Notes under the pieces: model-generated
The model's input: the letters and a program-made list of their open reading frames with translations, nothing else
Database searches by the model: none
What the model was told of the DNA's origin: nothing
Shown: positions 8,940-20,349 of the stretch, piece after piece
Numbering within the stretch: position 1 is the stretch's first letter
How the letters are laid out: each line of letters begins with the position of its first letter
Source of the DNA: Acorus gramineus
Taxonomy: Eukaryota > Streptophyta > Magnoliopsida > Acorales > Acoraceae
Length of the DNA stretch: 64,000 bases
Assembly: GCA_030737835.1 (NCBI GenBank)
Contig: CM060847.1
Location: forward strand, 25,987,604 to 26,051,603
Direction of reading: 5' to 3'
Position numbers and translations under genes: made by a program

Positions 8940-11900
8940 TGTTATATTTGTGTCACTTTTAACCTGCTGGTAACCGTTGGAGCGTCCTGGCAGTTTTTAA
9001 AATTTTTAGGGTTTTCGATCGGAACCGCTAATTTTTGGACTGTTAGTTATCTTCCTGAGCTAGAGGACTCCAATTGGAAATCTGACTGCATATTTGGTGT
9101 CCTGGTGCCATTTTAGACCTCTCACGAAAATTTCATCAAATTCCGGCATCGTTTACAAAAATTTCACAGTTCCGGGGCGTATCTGGGTTTTTAAGTCGCG
9201 CACTATAAATAAGTGGGATCTAAAATCCCGAGTTACTGTTCATCATGTTCCCCAAACTCATTTTCTCTCTCCTCTCTCTTTTTCTCACTTTCAAGCCCCC
9301 TAGAGCCCTCAAAGCTTAAAACCTAAAGCACGGGAAGTGTAGATCGGGTCCCGATCTACGCTCCGGTGTCTTCAAATCCCGATTCCGACGACCCTAGCCA
9401 CTCCGTCCCCCTCTCTTTGTCCTCTGATTCGGGCCGTTTCGAGGGCCGTGATAGATCGGGGCGTAAGAGAGCCTTAGGGAAGGGTTTTGGCGCGTGGAGA
9501 GCGTCCGGGCTTCGCTTCCTCCCCTTGGTAAGGCCTTTTTCTTCACTTTTCTTGCATAGATGTATGCTAGGAGTGTGGATCTATGTATGGGAGGAGGTCA
9601 GCGGCTGTGGGTGGCCGTCGGAGGGCGGTGGAGGTGGTCGGAGGTCGGTGGGTGGTGGTAGAGGTGCTCGGGAATGGGTGGGAGGTGGCCTTGGGCAGTG
9701 GTGGTGGCTGTCTCGGGCAGGGCAGCAGCAGCTGGCGCGGCTGGCAGGGTTGTTTGGCAGGCGCGCGCGTGTGCGTGCGCGCGGGCATGCGCGCGGGCGT
9801 GCGCGCGGGGGGAGATGGTGGCCAGCAGGCGCGAGTGCTGGGCGTGCTGTGCGCAGGCATGCTGGGCGCGCTGGGTGGGGCTGGCCGGGTACTCAGGAGC
9901 AGATGCACCAGTTTGCTGGGCGCGCGAGCGCGTGCGCGCGGGTGCGCGCGCGGGCGTGCGCTAGGGGGGTGCAGGGGGAGGCGTGCGGAGCTGGCAGACT
10001 GCGGGCTACGCGAGCAGGGCAGGCCGGCTGGGCAGGCCATGCTCGGGCAGCTGGCAGGGGGTGCTCGGGCACCAGGCGGACAGTACTCGGGTGGGTAGGC
10101 GAGCGGTGCTCGGGCCACTATGCGACGCGCGCAGGCAGGCAGCGCGGGCAGCAGCGCGCGCAGGCTGGCAGGCGCGCTGAGCGCGTGTTGCCAGGCGCGC
10201 TGGGTGCGTGCTGCGCGGGCGTGCGCGTGGACGCTGGGTGACGGTCCCAGGTGCTGGGCGCTGAGCGCCGGGGTGCTGGGCTGCGGGTGCTGGGTGTTGG
10301 GTTAGGGCCCGGGGCGCTGGGCGCCAGGCGGGCAGGGCGCGCGCGGGTGCTGCGCGTGGGGCGCGGGGCACTCGGGCGTGCGGCAGGCAGTCTTGGGCGC
10401 TGCGCGGGGGTGCAGTGCAGGCGGGGGTGCGCGCGGGCGGTGCGCGCGGGGCGCGGGGAGGCCGTGGTGGTGTGCGCGGGGAGCGGTGAGGCGGCGGTGG
10501 TGCGCGCGAGGCGAGGCGCTGCGCGCGGGGGCGCGCGGGGTGCTCGCGGGCGGGGTGCGCGGGCTGAGGCGCGGCGGCGCGTCCGGGCGGTCGGGTGGCC
10601 GTGCGGGTGGTGGCCGGCCGTGCGGGTGGTTGTCGGAGTGTTCGGGCTAGCGTGCGTGCGGGTCGTATGCACGTTTGCCCGAGTGTTGGGTTTTGTTATG
10701 GGTTTGGTGTATTTTTGGTTGTCTCTTGTGGTAGGTATGGATTTTAACTCACTATATTGATTGTCTGTCTTGCAGATCTAGACGGACGGTCGCGCGACGA
10801 CCCCGATTCTGGTGAGTGGGACAATCCAACCCAGTAGAGAGGCGTTGTACGCACTTGGGGCGTATACCGACCTCTCCTGGGGCGCCATGGATAAATATTA
10901 CCTACAATAATATGTAATCCATGCTTGTGTGAATTATGTGTAGAATGCATGCTACCCTAGTCCTTGCATGTTAGGGACTTGCACCCTTAGGATATGCGTA
11001 TGAGCCATGTAGCATGTCCCCTGGTTTTCATGCTAGGAAACCCCGGCCTATGCATGCGTCCTACTAGTTTATTTATTAAATTAAATGCTGGTATCTGTTA
11101 GATCGCATGCCTTAGGATAATATTATAGGGAGGAGCCTTGCGAGGTCAACGCTGAGACCCGTGTTAGGGTACTCCGTGTTCCTTGTTTGGTTGTCGGGAT
11201 GTCCTGTATCGGGACCTCGGGCTGCCCTCCCAAGGTTCTAGTCCCAATAATATTATATGTAATGATTGTATGATTGGTATAATTATTAGCATAGTTGGTG
11301 GATATTATAGGGGAGGGGCCTTGCAAGGACAGCGGTGAGACCCGGGTTAGGGTACTCCGTGTTCCTTGTTTGGTTGTCGGGGTACCCTATAACGGGGACT
11401 CACGCCGCCCTTCCGAGTTTCTTTCCCCCAATGATATTCCAGCCTTGCTGATTTTTGTACATGTTCCCGCATCTTGATGATGCACCTGGTTGAATTCAGA
11501 GGAATTCATGACATTTGAGTTGTGATGATATGTAGTCGGCGGATCCGAGTGGATCATATGCGTATGGATAGGCTGTTCTGTTCCCTGCGTTGGATCCGGT
11601 AGAGGCTACCCCCAGCGTTAGAAAGGTCGTCCTTCAGAGGACCCACCTCAGTAGGCACCTCCTGATTTGGTTTCGGACTGTGCTGAAGTTGTGGGTGGAG
11701 ACCAAGCGGCCTACGGAGTGGAGGGAGAGACTATCGGTGGACCAAGGGTGACCAACAGCCTAGTCAGTCCCAAAATCCTATGTCACCCGTGATAGGGTGA
11801 GGGTGAGGGTGTAGTGGGTTGGCGATGAGTGACCTACTGGATTTGTGAATAGATGATTATCAGTCCCAATAGCCTATGTCACATATTGATGGGTGAGGGT

Positions 11901-12466
11901 GAGGGTGTGGTGGTTCGGCGAAGTACGAATCACTGGATCATGTTGTTATGTCTTGGAGATTGGATAAATAATGGAATTGTGATAAATATTGTCTGTGATG
12001 CGTGGGTTGTGCTGTTCACTGAGCGTGTGGCTCACCCCTCGCATATGTTTTTCCCCAGTGGTCACTGAGCCTGAGCTAGAGCCGGAGCAGCAGTTGGAGC
12101 TTTCCGAGGGATTTCTTCAGTAGCGGAGCAGCGCTACGTTCCGCGAGTGCCAGAGGTTATCAGCATCCCTTCTTGACTGTATGTATTTGATTTCCGTGCT
12201 TGGCACGTGTTTGTATATGTTCAGTTGTATTTGTGTATATTGGCTCTCACAGGACAGATGATTGAGTATCGAGTCTGTAGAATGTTTATTCACATATTCA
12301 GTCTTTTGCTTCCGCATTTGGTGTATATATCATGTCAGCCCCTTTTGTTGCATATGTGTCATTCTAGTTGTCTGTGTATGATATATATTATTGACCTCCT
12401 GTGTAGGCTTCTGATATGATACATACACTTGCCGCGTCCCTGGGTTGGCCGCCCTGGGGCGTGACA
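8940..12466 (+). mobile_element. Solo LTR (Tekay-like subfamily) nested in the 3' LTR of element 1
   Basis: It starts TGTTATATTTGTGTC and ends GGGGCGTGACA. The 5-bp duplication CCGTC flanks it at 8935-8939 and 12467-12471, and the empty site is visible at 976-980. There is no internal region, so it was reduced to one LTR by recombination. At 3527 bp it is longer than its relatives, mainly through a CpG-rich tract of about 1.1 kb (9590-10660). It also contains a diverged tandem duplication of about 185 bp, with units at 11110 and 11300. Confidence 0.95.
9204..9210 (+). promoter_or_regulatory. TATA box in solo LTR
   Basis: TATAAAT stands about 265 bp into the LTR. A CT-rich leader follows, and then the GTAAG donor at 9528. 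Matching boxes lie at 38823-38829 and, on the minus strand, at 51459-51465. The position suits the U3 promoter that drives the element transcript. Confidence 0.6.
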
Positions 12467-13021
12467 CCGTCCTCCCCTGGGGCACCATAGATTAATATTA
12501 ACCTGTTTAATATGTAATCCATGCTAGCATGATTGATATGTAGTATGCATGCTACCCTAGACTGATTATGTTAGGGACTTGCACCCTTAGGTTGTGTAAG
12601 AGCCATGCACCCTGTCACCTAGTTATCATGCTAGGAAAGCCTCGGCCTTTGTATGCTCCTATTAGTTTAATTTGTTAAATTAAATGCAACTGGTAATATT
12701 ATTGCATGCCTTAGGGAATATTTAAGGGGCCTTGCGAGGTCAACATTGAGACCCGGGCTAGGGTGCTCCGTGTTCCTTGTTTGGTTGTCGGGACGTCCTA
12801 TATCGGGACCTCATGGTGCCCTCCCAAGGTTTCTTTTCCCGTCTATATTAATGCATGTTCCCCGCATCTTAGTTATACGCCCTGGAGGAATTCTGATGAA
12901 TTCAAGACATTAGAGTTGTAGAGATGTGTTGTCAACGGATCCGAGTGGATCATATGCGTGTGGGTAGGCTGTTTCTCTCCCCTTCGTTGGATCCGTGTAG
13001 GGACTCCTCAGCATAGACAGA

Positions 13022-13201
13022 CTATCCTGACAGAGGGCTCCCATCAGTAGGCACCTCCTGATCTTGGACTCGGACTGTGCTGAATGTGGGAGTAGACCAG
13101 GCAATAGCAGGCTATCCTGACAGAGGGCTCCCATCAGTAGGCACCTCCTGATCTTTGACTCGGACTGTACTGAATGTGGGAGTAGACCAGGTAAGCTACG
13201 G
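13022..13201 (+). repeat. 90-bp tandem duplication, 3' LTR copy
   Basis: The two units begin at 13022 and 13112 and match the duplication at 1531-1710 in the 5' LTR with few differences. Confidence 0.9.
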
Positions 13202-13931
13202 TGTGGAGGAGAGGCTATCGGTGGACCAAGGGTGATTAACAGTCTAGTCAGTCCCAATATCCTATGTCACCTATTGAGGGGTGGGGGTGAGGGTGTATGG
13301 ATGTGTATGGATGTGTTTGGATGATTATAAGTCCCAATATCCTATGTCACCTATTGAGGGGTGAGGGTGAGGGTGTGGTGGTTTGTAGATGTACGAACCA
13401 CTGGATTTATGTTGTTATGCCACTTTGAGGCTAGTTGTTGATTAATTGTGGTTAATATATCTGTGATGCATGGGTTGTGTTGTTCACTGAGCGTGTGGCT
13501 CACCCCTCGCATGATATTTTTCCAGTGATTACTGAGGAGGACTTGAAGGCGGAGCTCCCTGAGCGACTGCACCACTAGCGGAGTAGCGCTATGTCTCGTG
13601 AGTTTCTGAGGCCATCAGCATCCTTCCTTTTGATTGTATGTATATATTTCTGTGCTTGGGCACCCAGTTTGTGTATTATTTGGATGTATGTGTGTATATT
13701 GGCTCTCACAGGACATTTGATTTGTATCGAGTCTGTAGTATGTTTTTGGATTACAGACTCAGTCTTTTAGCTTCCGCATCTGTGTATATATTATGTCAGC
13801 CTTGCTTTCATCTGTGTTGTTGTCGTTTTAGTTGTTGTTAGAGTGATTTATTGATTCCCTGTTTAGACTGCTGATATCTTGTATACACTTGCCGCGACCC
13901 GGGGACGGCCGCCCTGGGGAGTGACAAAAGT

Positions 13932-13944
13932 TGGTATCAGAGCC
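13932..13944 (+). other. Second primer-binding site after the 3' LTR of element 1
   Basis: TGGTATCAGAGCC follows the LTR end by five bases, as at a genuine 5' LTR. This shows that the LTR 7422-13926 is shared by two tandem units. Confidence 0.9.
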
Positions 13945-14045
13945 TGGTCCTGTCAGAGCCAATTGTCTTCTTTTCGTAGAGATGAGTCCTAGGATTTCTA
14001 TATGAGTATTCTGATCCTAGTGTCTGGTTTTCTTAGGTTGCTGAT

Positions 14046-14179
14046 ATGGCTCCTCGTGGAGGACAGCACGGACGAGGTCCCTCTCGACCTTTGGAGGTTT
14101 CCAGACCTGCCAGAGGCGAGGATGCTATTGGAGAGTCCTCAGCCGTGAGGACAGGATCGGCAGAGGAGCCTCCTGCCTG
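14046..14179 (+). pseudogene. gag: Truncated gag start of the tandem second unit
   Basis: The ATG at 14046 opens the same Gag N-terminus as at 2555 (Met-Ala-Pro-Arg-Gly-Gly...) with a few substitutions. After about 44 codons, at CTCCTGCCTG, it stops matching and enters sequence of opposite orientation. The rest of this unit is missing from the window. Confidence 0.85.
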
Positions 14180-14350
14180 CACCCAAGCGCACCCGCGCGC
14201 ACTCCCGCACGCACCCGCGCGCACGCGCCCTGCCACCCGCTCCGCCCGCGCTTGCACCCTCGCGCACTCCCGCACGCGCCTTGCCACCCGCTGTGCTCGC
14301 GCCTGCACCCGCGCGCACCCGCGCGCACGCCCTGCCACCCGCTCCGCCCG
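14180..14350 (-). repeat. GC-rich minisatellite at the junction
   Basis: A unit of roughly 55-65 bp, recognisable by GCCCTGCCACCCGC, recurs three times (near 14228, 14278 and 14330), with CGCGCGCAC runs between. The homologous tract in the right LTR of the same element (near 22440) has a single such unit, so expansion happened at or near the breakpoint. Confidence 0.65.
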
Positions 14351-15322
14351 CTGTGCATCCTACTGCGCTGCCTGTGCTGCCATCCTGCCCGAGACAGCCA
14401 ACCATCTGCCCGAGACAGCCAACCATCTGCCCGAGCCACTCTAACTCCTCTAACCGCCCACCAATGGCCACTAACCACCACCAATCACCCCCAACAGCCA
14501 CCAACCGTCCCCACACACCCAAAGACACCCCCTAACATGCATCTAAACATGGAAAAGAAGGAAAGAAACCTTACCCAAGGAGAGGAAAGGAAAGGAAGGG
14601 GACCGGGAACTCTTCGTGCACCGAAACACCTCCCCAAAGTCCTCCACCACCAAGCTCTTCCTCACCCCTCGAATTGGCTGAAATATGGGGAGAAAAGAGG
14701 GGGTGAGAAGGGGCTAAACACGTCGGAACTTGAATCCGAAACCACCGGTAGATAGATCGGGATGGGATCTAACCTTTCTATTCTTTGTGTTTTTTATTTC
14801 AAGCACTCTTACTAGCTCAAAATCAAGAAAAAGAGAGAGGGGGAGAGAGAAAATCAATGGGGAAGATGATGAATAGTGAGGGGGCTAATTTTTAGTTTCA
14901 CTTAAATAAGTCAACACCACTTAAATTAGGGTTAACTAGGATTAAGGCTTGATTAATTAGGTTTAAGTGGGTTTTGACTTAGGTCAACTCAACCACACAA
15001 AAAAATAAAAAGGGTTGACCAAGTCATGGGCCCACTTTGACCGAGTCAACTCTCCCAATGACTTCTCGCTCGGTCAAAACCCGGATACGCCCCGGAACTG
15101 TGAAATTCTGAAACGTACTGGAATTCGATGAAATTTTCGTGAGTGGCTTGGAATGGCACCAGGACACATAATATGCAGTTAGATTTTCAATCGGAGTCCT
15201 CAAACACAGGACGATAGCTAACAGTCCAAAATTTTAGCGGTTCCGATCGAAAAAAAAAAACTCAAAAACTTCCAAAATGCTCCAATGGTTACCAGAAGGC
15301 AAAAAGTGACCTATATATAACA
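14180..15322 (-). repeat. Truncated 3' LTR of element 2
   Basis: The intact edge is at 15322 (minus-strand TGTTATATATAGGTC). From there the LTR continues through its leader and the GTAAG donor near 14570 into the CpG-rich tract, which breaks at 14180. Only about the first 1.1 kb of a roughly 3-kb LTR remains. Confidence 0.85.
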
Positions 15323-15335
15323 TTCTCCCCCCCTT
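15323..15335 (-). other. Polypurine tract of element 2
   Basis: On the minus strand a G-rich purine run directly precedes the 3' LTR start at 15322. It matches the tract of element 1. Confidence 0.85.
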
Positions 15336-15370
15336 AGGAAATTTTGTCCTCAAAATAAATACAAGAACAT

Positions 15371-16075
15371 CTAAGAAGGGAAAAGATGCGGATACGCGTC
15401 ACGCATGGCGTCCTCGAGCTCCCAAGTGGCCTCGGCACCGGAACGGTGCTGCCATCGCACCTTGACCAGCTGGACGGTCTTGGTGCGGAGCCTCTTCTCG
15501 CGGCGGTCCAGGATCTCAATCGGCTGCTCAACGAAAGACAAGTCCGGCTCGAAGACGAGCGGCTCGAACGGGATGACGTGAGCAGGATCGTGGACATAGC
15601 GCCTCAGCTGCGAGACATGGAAGACGTCATGGGCCTGAGCCAACTGTGGGGGCAGAGCTATGCGATAGGCCACCTCTCCAACTCGCTCGAGGATGAGGAA
15701 CGGCCCAATGAAACGCGGACTCAGCTTGCCCCGCACACCGAAACGGAAGATGCCCTTCATCGGGGACACCTTCAAGAAGACATGGTCACCAACCCGAAGG
15801 CGAGCTCACGGCGACGACGGTCGGCGTAGCACTTCTGACGACTCTGAGCGACTCGGATACGCTCGCGAATCGTCTTCACCATCTCTGAGGTCTGGTGAAC
15901 GATCTCTGGTCCCTCCAACTGGCGCTCTCCGACCTCGTCCCAACACAAGGGGGACCTGCAGCTGCGGCCATAGAGCGCCTCGTAAGGAGCCATCCGGATA
16001 CTCGAGTGGTAGCTGTTGTTGTAGGCAAACTCCACCAACGGAAGGTGCCTCTCCCAACTGCCCCAAAATCGAGAA
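15371..16075 (-). pseudogene. pol: Integrase C-terminal part and chromodomain tail of element 2 (frameshifted)
   Basis: The terminal stop is at 15371. The tail contains the VKVRWQHR...ATWELED chromodomain-like segment and, upstream, [11 protein letters not shown] of the integrase C-terminal domain. A frameshift near 15800 (after RRRELAF) and another near 16070 (before [14 protein letters not shown]) break the link to the catalytic core. The second shift is a loss of one C in a C-run relative to element 3. Confidence 0.85.
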
Positions 16076-18005
16076 CACAGGCTCGCAGCATGTCCTCAAG
16101 AGTCTGGATCGTCCTCTCCGACTGGCCGTCCGTCTGCGGATGAAACGCTGTACTGAAATGGAGGTTCGTACCAAGGGCGTGCTGGAGGCTACGCCAGAAC
16201 CTCGAAGTAAAACGCGCGTCTCGATCCGAAATGATGCTGACTGGAGTGCCATGGAGACGGACAATCTCGGAGACAAATAACTGCGCCAGGGTGTCCAGAG
16301 AATCGGTGAGTCGGATGGGGAGGAAATGAGCAGACTTCGTCAGCCGGTCGACGATCACCCAGATGGCATCGCGACCCGAACGTGACCTCGGCAAACCCGA
16401 GACGAAGTCCATGGTGATCTGCTCCCACTTCCACTGAGGGATCTCAATGGACTGCAGCTTCCCCGCAGGGCGCTGATGCTCCGACTTCACCTGCTGGCAT
16501 ACTAGGCATCGGGCAACGAAACGGGCAATATCGACCTTCATCCCGCGCCACCAGTAGCCGCGACGAAGGCCCCTGTACATCTTCGTGCCACCAGGATGCA
16601 CTGTGTACCTCGAGTGATGGGCCTCGTCCAGAATCTTCCGCTTCAGCTCTGCGTCGTCGGGAATGCACACTCGGCCTCTGAATCGCAGGATCCCGTCCGC
16701 GCGAATCTGGTAGTCCTGACGCTCGCCCCGGGCGACGCCTTCAGAGAGGACTATAAAATGCGGATCCTGAGCCTGAGCCGTGCGGATCTCGTCGAGAAGG
16801 ACTGGCTGCACCACTAGCCTGGCCAAAAAGCCACCAGCAGGAGTCTCTCGAACGCTGATCCAGCAAGCGGCCTCCTCCAGAAGCCTCCAACGACGGACAG
16901 CCATGTGGGCGGCCATGCCCAAGGGCTGCCTACTGAGCGCATCTGCAACGACATTCGCCTTACCCGGATGGTAAGCGATGTCACAATCGTAGTCCGTCAG
17001 GAACTCAACCCAACGTCTCTGACGCATGTTGAGCTCCGGCTGGGACTGCAGATATGTCAAGCTCTTATGATCGGTAAAGAGCTCGAACTCCTCTCCATAG
17101 AGGTAATGCCTCCACATCTTCAGCGCAAAGATGATCGCTGCCAACTCAAGGTCGTGGGTGGGGTAATTCTGCTCATGGGGCTTCAACTGACGAGACGCGT
17201 AAGCCACAACCTTACCGTGCTGCATCAGGACGCAACCCACACCCAACTGCGATGCATCTGTATAAACTGTGAACCCACCACTCCCAGACGGAAGGGTAAG
17301 AACTGGCGCTGAGGTGAGCCTTCGCTTCAGCTCCTGGAAGCTCTCCTCGCAAGCAGGGGACCACTCGAACCGAACATCCTTCCGAGTGAGGCGGGTAAGA
17401 GGAACGGCTATCTTCGAGAAACCCTCGACAAACCTCCTGTAATAACCCGCCAAGCCCAAGAAGCTCCGAATCTCTGTGGGGTTCGACGGTCGACGCCAAT
17501 TCGACACGGCGAGCGTCTTCTCCGGGTCCACAGATATGCCCTCACCGGAAATCACATGGCCCAGAAAGGCCATACGCTCCAACCAGAACTCGCACTTGCT
17601 GAACTTGGCGAACAACTGATGTCTGGCCAAAGTCTCCAAGACAGTGCGAAGATGGTGAGCGTGCTCCTCAAGACTCCTCGAGTACACCAATATGTCATCG
17701 ATGAATACTACCACAAAGGAGTCGAGGAAGGGCCGAAACACCCGGTTCATCAGATCCATGAAGGCCGCCGGCGCGTTCGTCAACCCGAATGGCAGTACTC
17801 TGAACTCGTAGTGCCCATACCGGGTGCGAAAGGCCGTCTTCGGAATGTCTGACTCCCGGATCTTCAGCTGGTAGTAGCCCGAGCAGAGATCGATCTTGGA
17901 AAAGACACGCGCTCCCTGGAGTTGGTCAAACAGATCGTCGATCCGCGGCAACGGGTACTTGTTCTTTACTGTTCGCTTGTTCAGCTGCCTGAAATCAATA
18001 CACAG
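16076..18005 (-). pseudogene. pol: RT-RNase H-integrase core of element 2 (long open stretch)
   Basis: One frame stays open for about 640 codons. It holds the [10 protein letters not shown] motif (catalytic Asp pair at 17694-17699), the RNase H motifs VYTDAS, DLELAA and TDHKSL, and the integrase HHCC domain (ends CLVCQQVK). It also holds both integrase Asp motifs and [12 protein letters not shown] with the Glu. All catalytic residues I checked are present. It is still non-autonomous because a frameshift near 18005 (after the RT motif FVRKKDG) separates it from protease. Confidence 0.9.
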
Positions 18006-18860
18006 CCGCAGCGAAACCGTCCTTCTTCCGGACGAACAGGACAGGGGCTCCCCACGGAGAAACACTCGGACGTGCGAAGCCCTTCTCCAGTAACTCCTCC
18101 AATTGCTCCTTGAGCACCCTCAGCTCTACAGGGGCCATCCAGTACGGAGCTCTCAAAATTGGCTCGGTCCGCGGAATCAGATTGATCTCAAACTCGATCG
18201 CGCGATCCGGCGGTAATCTCAGAAGATCATCGGGAAAAACCTCAGGATACTCTGCCACGACCGGAGTCTGACTGATATCTGCCTGCAGCGGTGCATCCTC
18301 CTGAGCAATATACGCTAGAAAGCCCTCGCATCCTCCCTGATGGAGTCTCCATGCCTGCATGGACGACACGAACCCCAAAGGGGCTACGTCACAATCGCCC
18401 ACGAACTGGAAGGGGGCTACGTCACAATCGCCCACGAACTGGAAGGACCTCCGACCCGGAAGGTGGAATGACACTGACTTGGCAAAACAGTCGATGCTGG
18501 CGTGACTAGCTGCAAGCCAATCCATTTCCAGGATGGCATCAAAGTCCGTCATCGCGAGCTCCACCAACTCCACTGGAAACTCATGCTCCGCAACCTTCAC
18601 CGAACACCCTCGGTACACAGACACTGAGGAGAATGCGGTCTCCTACGGGCAATGATATCTCCAGGATAGCATCCAAAGGGGCGGATGCCACGCCCGTCCG
18701 TCTCGCGAAAGCGGGAGACACGAACGAGTGTGTGGCTCCGGAATCAAACAACACATAAGCAGGGAGCTGGGAGATCTGAACAATACCTCTGACCACGCTG
18801 CCTGATGCCTGAGCCTCCTCTGTCGAATGCGCTGCCACTCGGCCCTGAACAAACTGAGGC
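18006..18860 (-). pseudogene. pol: Protease region of element 2 with a 33-bp tandem duplication
   Basis: The active site [10 protein letters not shown] lies near 18750. A frameshift near 18620 splits the domain after the ILLS segment. A 33-bp duplication (units starting 18381 and 18414) repeats FQFVGDCDVAP in frame. The region runs on to the start of RT ([14 protein letters not shown]), where several residues differ from elements 1 and 3, as expected of drift without selection. Confidence 0.85.
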
Positions 18861-20229
18861 TGAGGAGCAGGGGCACGCCTCGCTGCTGCGCTGGCTGCCT
18901 CCTCTGGTCAGCACGACCACATTGTGGCTGCTGCTGCTGACGCTAAGGCTGCTGCTGCGGCTGGCGCTGAGGCTGCTGCTGCTGCTGGCGCTGCTACTGG
19001 AACGGCTGCTGAAACGGCTGCTGTTGCAACTGCTGCTGCTGCGGAGGCATCACTCTGGGTCGGCCAGCGTCAGGGCAATTATACAAGATATGCCCGACGC
19101 GCTGACAGTGATAACAGCGCCGTGTCTCTGGTCGCCTCGCCTGGACTGGCACTGCTGCGATGGGTGCTGGACCTCGCACTGGCACCGCATCTGCTGGAGG
19201 AGAGGCAGCCGCTGACCGATCGAAGTGGGGCCTCTTCTTCTTGCGTTGTCCCTGGTCCTGGCTCCTGGGTGGCTTTTGGTCTGCCGAAGGGGTCGAAGCC
19301 CTCACGAGGATCCCGAGGTCTCGCTCGACTGTCTTCGCTAGAGACACCAAGTCGGAGTACCTTGTGAATGCCTGGGAGGTAACATGCACCCGAATGGCGC
19401 TGTTGAAACCAAGCTCGAATAGACGGCACCTCGTCTCCTCGTCCATCACCAAAGCTGGAGCGAATCTGGACAGTCTCGTGAAGCGCGTGGAGTAGTCAGC
19501 GACAGACATAGAGCCCTGCGTCAGCTGCTCAAACTCCTGCATCAATATCTGGCGTGTCGAGAATGGGAAGTACTCCTCCAAGAAATACCTCCGGAACCCC
19601 GTCCATGTAAGCTGCTCCACTCCCTCCGGGATGTCCACTGATCTAGTAGCCCACCAGTCGGCGGCGCTACCCTTCAGCATGAAAGTGGCCAGGGAGACTC
19701 ACTGGCGGTCGGTGCACTGCATGGTAGAGAAGATCGTATCCACCTCCATCAACCATCTCTCTGGAGCAAGGGGATCCACCGTCTGACCCCCCTACTCGGG
19801 AGGGTGGAGCTTCAGAAAGGCTGCGAGACCACTCTGCTGCACTCGCGCTGCAGCCTCTAGCACCACCTCCCTCTCCTGGGGATCCTGAACTCTGACCGCC
19901 GGAACCACCACGGGGACTGGGGGTACATCGGGTACCACAGGTGGATCTGCCACCAAGGGGACCTGCGGGACTACCTCGCGGGCCACCCGCAGCTCCTGAA
20001 TCTCCCGTGCCCGATCTGCCAATACTCTGGTCTGGGCCTCCAGTGCCCTGGTCTGCGTCTCCACCAAATCTGCTATCCGCGCAAACGCGTGCTCCCAGGC
20101 AGGAGGCTCCTGCGCTGATCTTGGCCTCACGGTTGAGGACTCACCAATAGCATCCTCGCCTCTGGTAGGTCCGGAAACCTCCAAAGGTCGAGAGGGACCA
20201 CGTCCGCGTCGTCCTCTGCGAGGAGGCAT
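18861..20229 (-). pseudogene. gag: gag region of element 2
   Basis: The ATG is at 20229. The N-terminal 145 codons are open, then a stop appears near 19792 where PPEF is expected. The gag core resumes (a stop near 19700 in TDRQ-VSL, then MLKGSAADWW). The CCHC knuckle [14 protein letters not shown] lies at about 19075-19116. A Gln-rich CAG-repeat linker follows, with a further TAG near 18994. The product would be the particle protein; this copy cannot be translated through. Confidence 0.88.
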
Positions 20230-20331
20230 ATCAGCAACCTAAGAAAACCAGACACTAGGATCTGAATACTCATATAGAAATCCTAGGACTCATCTCTATG
20301 AAAAAGAAGACAATTGGCTCTGACAGGACCA

Positions 20332-20344
20332 GGCTCTGATACCA
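20332..20344 (-). other. Primer-binding site of element 2
   Basis: On the minus strand it reads TGGTATCAGAGCC, five bases inside the 5' LTR edge at 20350. Confidence 0.9.
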
Positions 20345-20349
20345 ACTTT

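Larger units (their letters stand above)
1..13926 (+). mobile_element. Tekay/Del-type Ty3/gypsy retrotransposon, element 1 (left end outside window, decayed)
   Basis: The element reads 5' LTR (partial), PBS, gag-pol, polypurine tract, 3' LTR. The 3' LTR is interrupted by a solo LTR at 8940-12466. Domain order is gag, protease, RT, RNase H, integrase and a C-terminal chromodomain-like tail, which is the order of gypsy chromoviruses. The roughly 3-kb LTRs and the tail sequence fit the Tekay (Del) lineage; that assignment rests on recognising the protein and not on a search. The coding frame has at least two nonsense codons and four frameshifts, so it cannot make its own proteins. The window starts about 537 bp into the 5' LTR, judged by alignment with the 3' copy at 7958. 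Confidence 0.9.
7422..13926 (+). repeat. 3' LTR of element 1, split by a solo LTR
   Basis: The LTR starts TGTTATATATGTGTC and ends GTGACA. The two halves are 7422-8939 and 12467-13926, about 2973 bp when one CCGTC copy is removed. Like the 5' copy it carries the 90-bp tandem duplication. Unusually, its right end is followed not by flanking DNA but by another primer-binding site and gag start, so it also serves as the 5' LTR of a second, truncated unit. Confidence 0.92.

Noticed and set aside
13927-14179. Independent third gypsy insertion starting at 13927
   Set aside because: There is no flanking duplication between 13926 and 13927. The LTR end, spacer and primer-binding site are contiguous, so it is the continuation of a tandem unit.
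15371-15829. Plus-strand open frames antisense to the integrase and protease regions as overlapping genes
   Set aside because: They are mirror frames produced by the GC-rich codon pattern of the real minus-strand pol and recur antisense to pol in all three elements.
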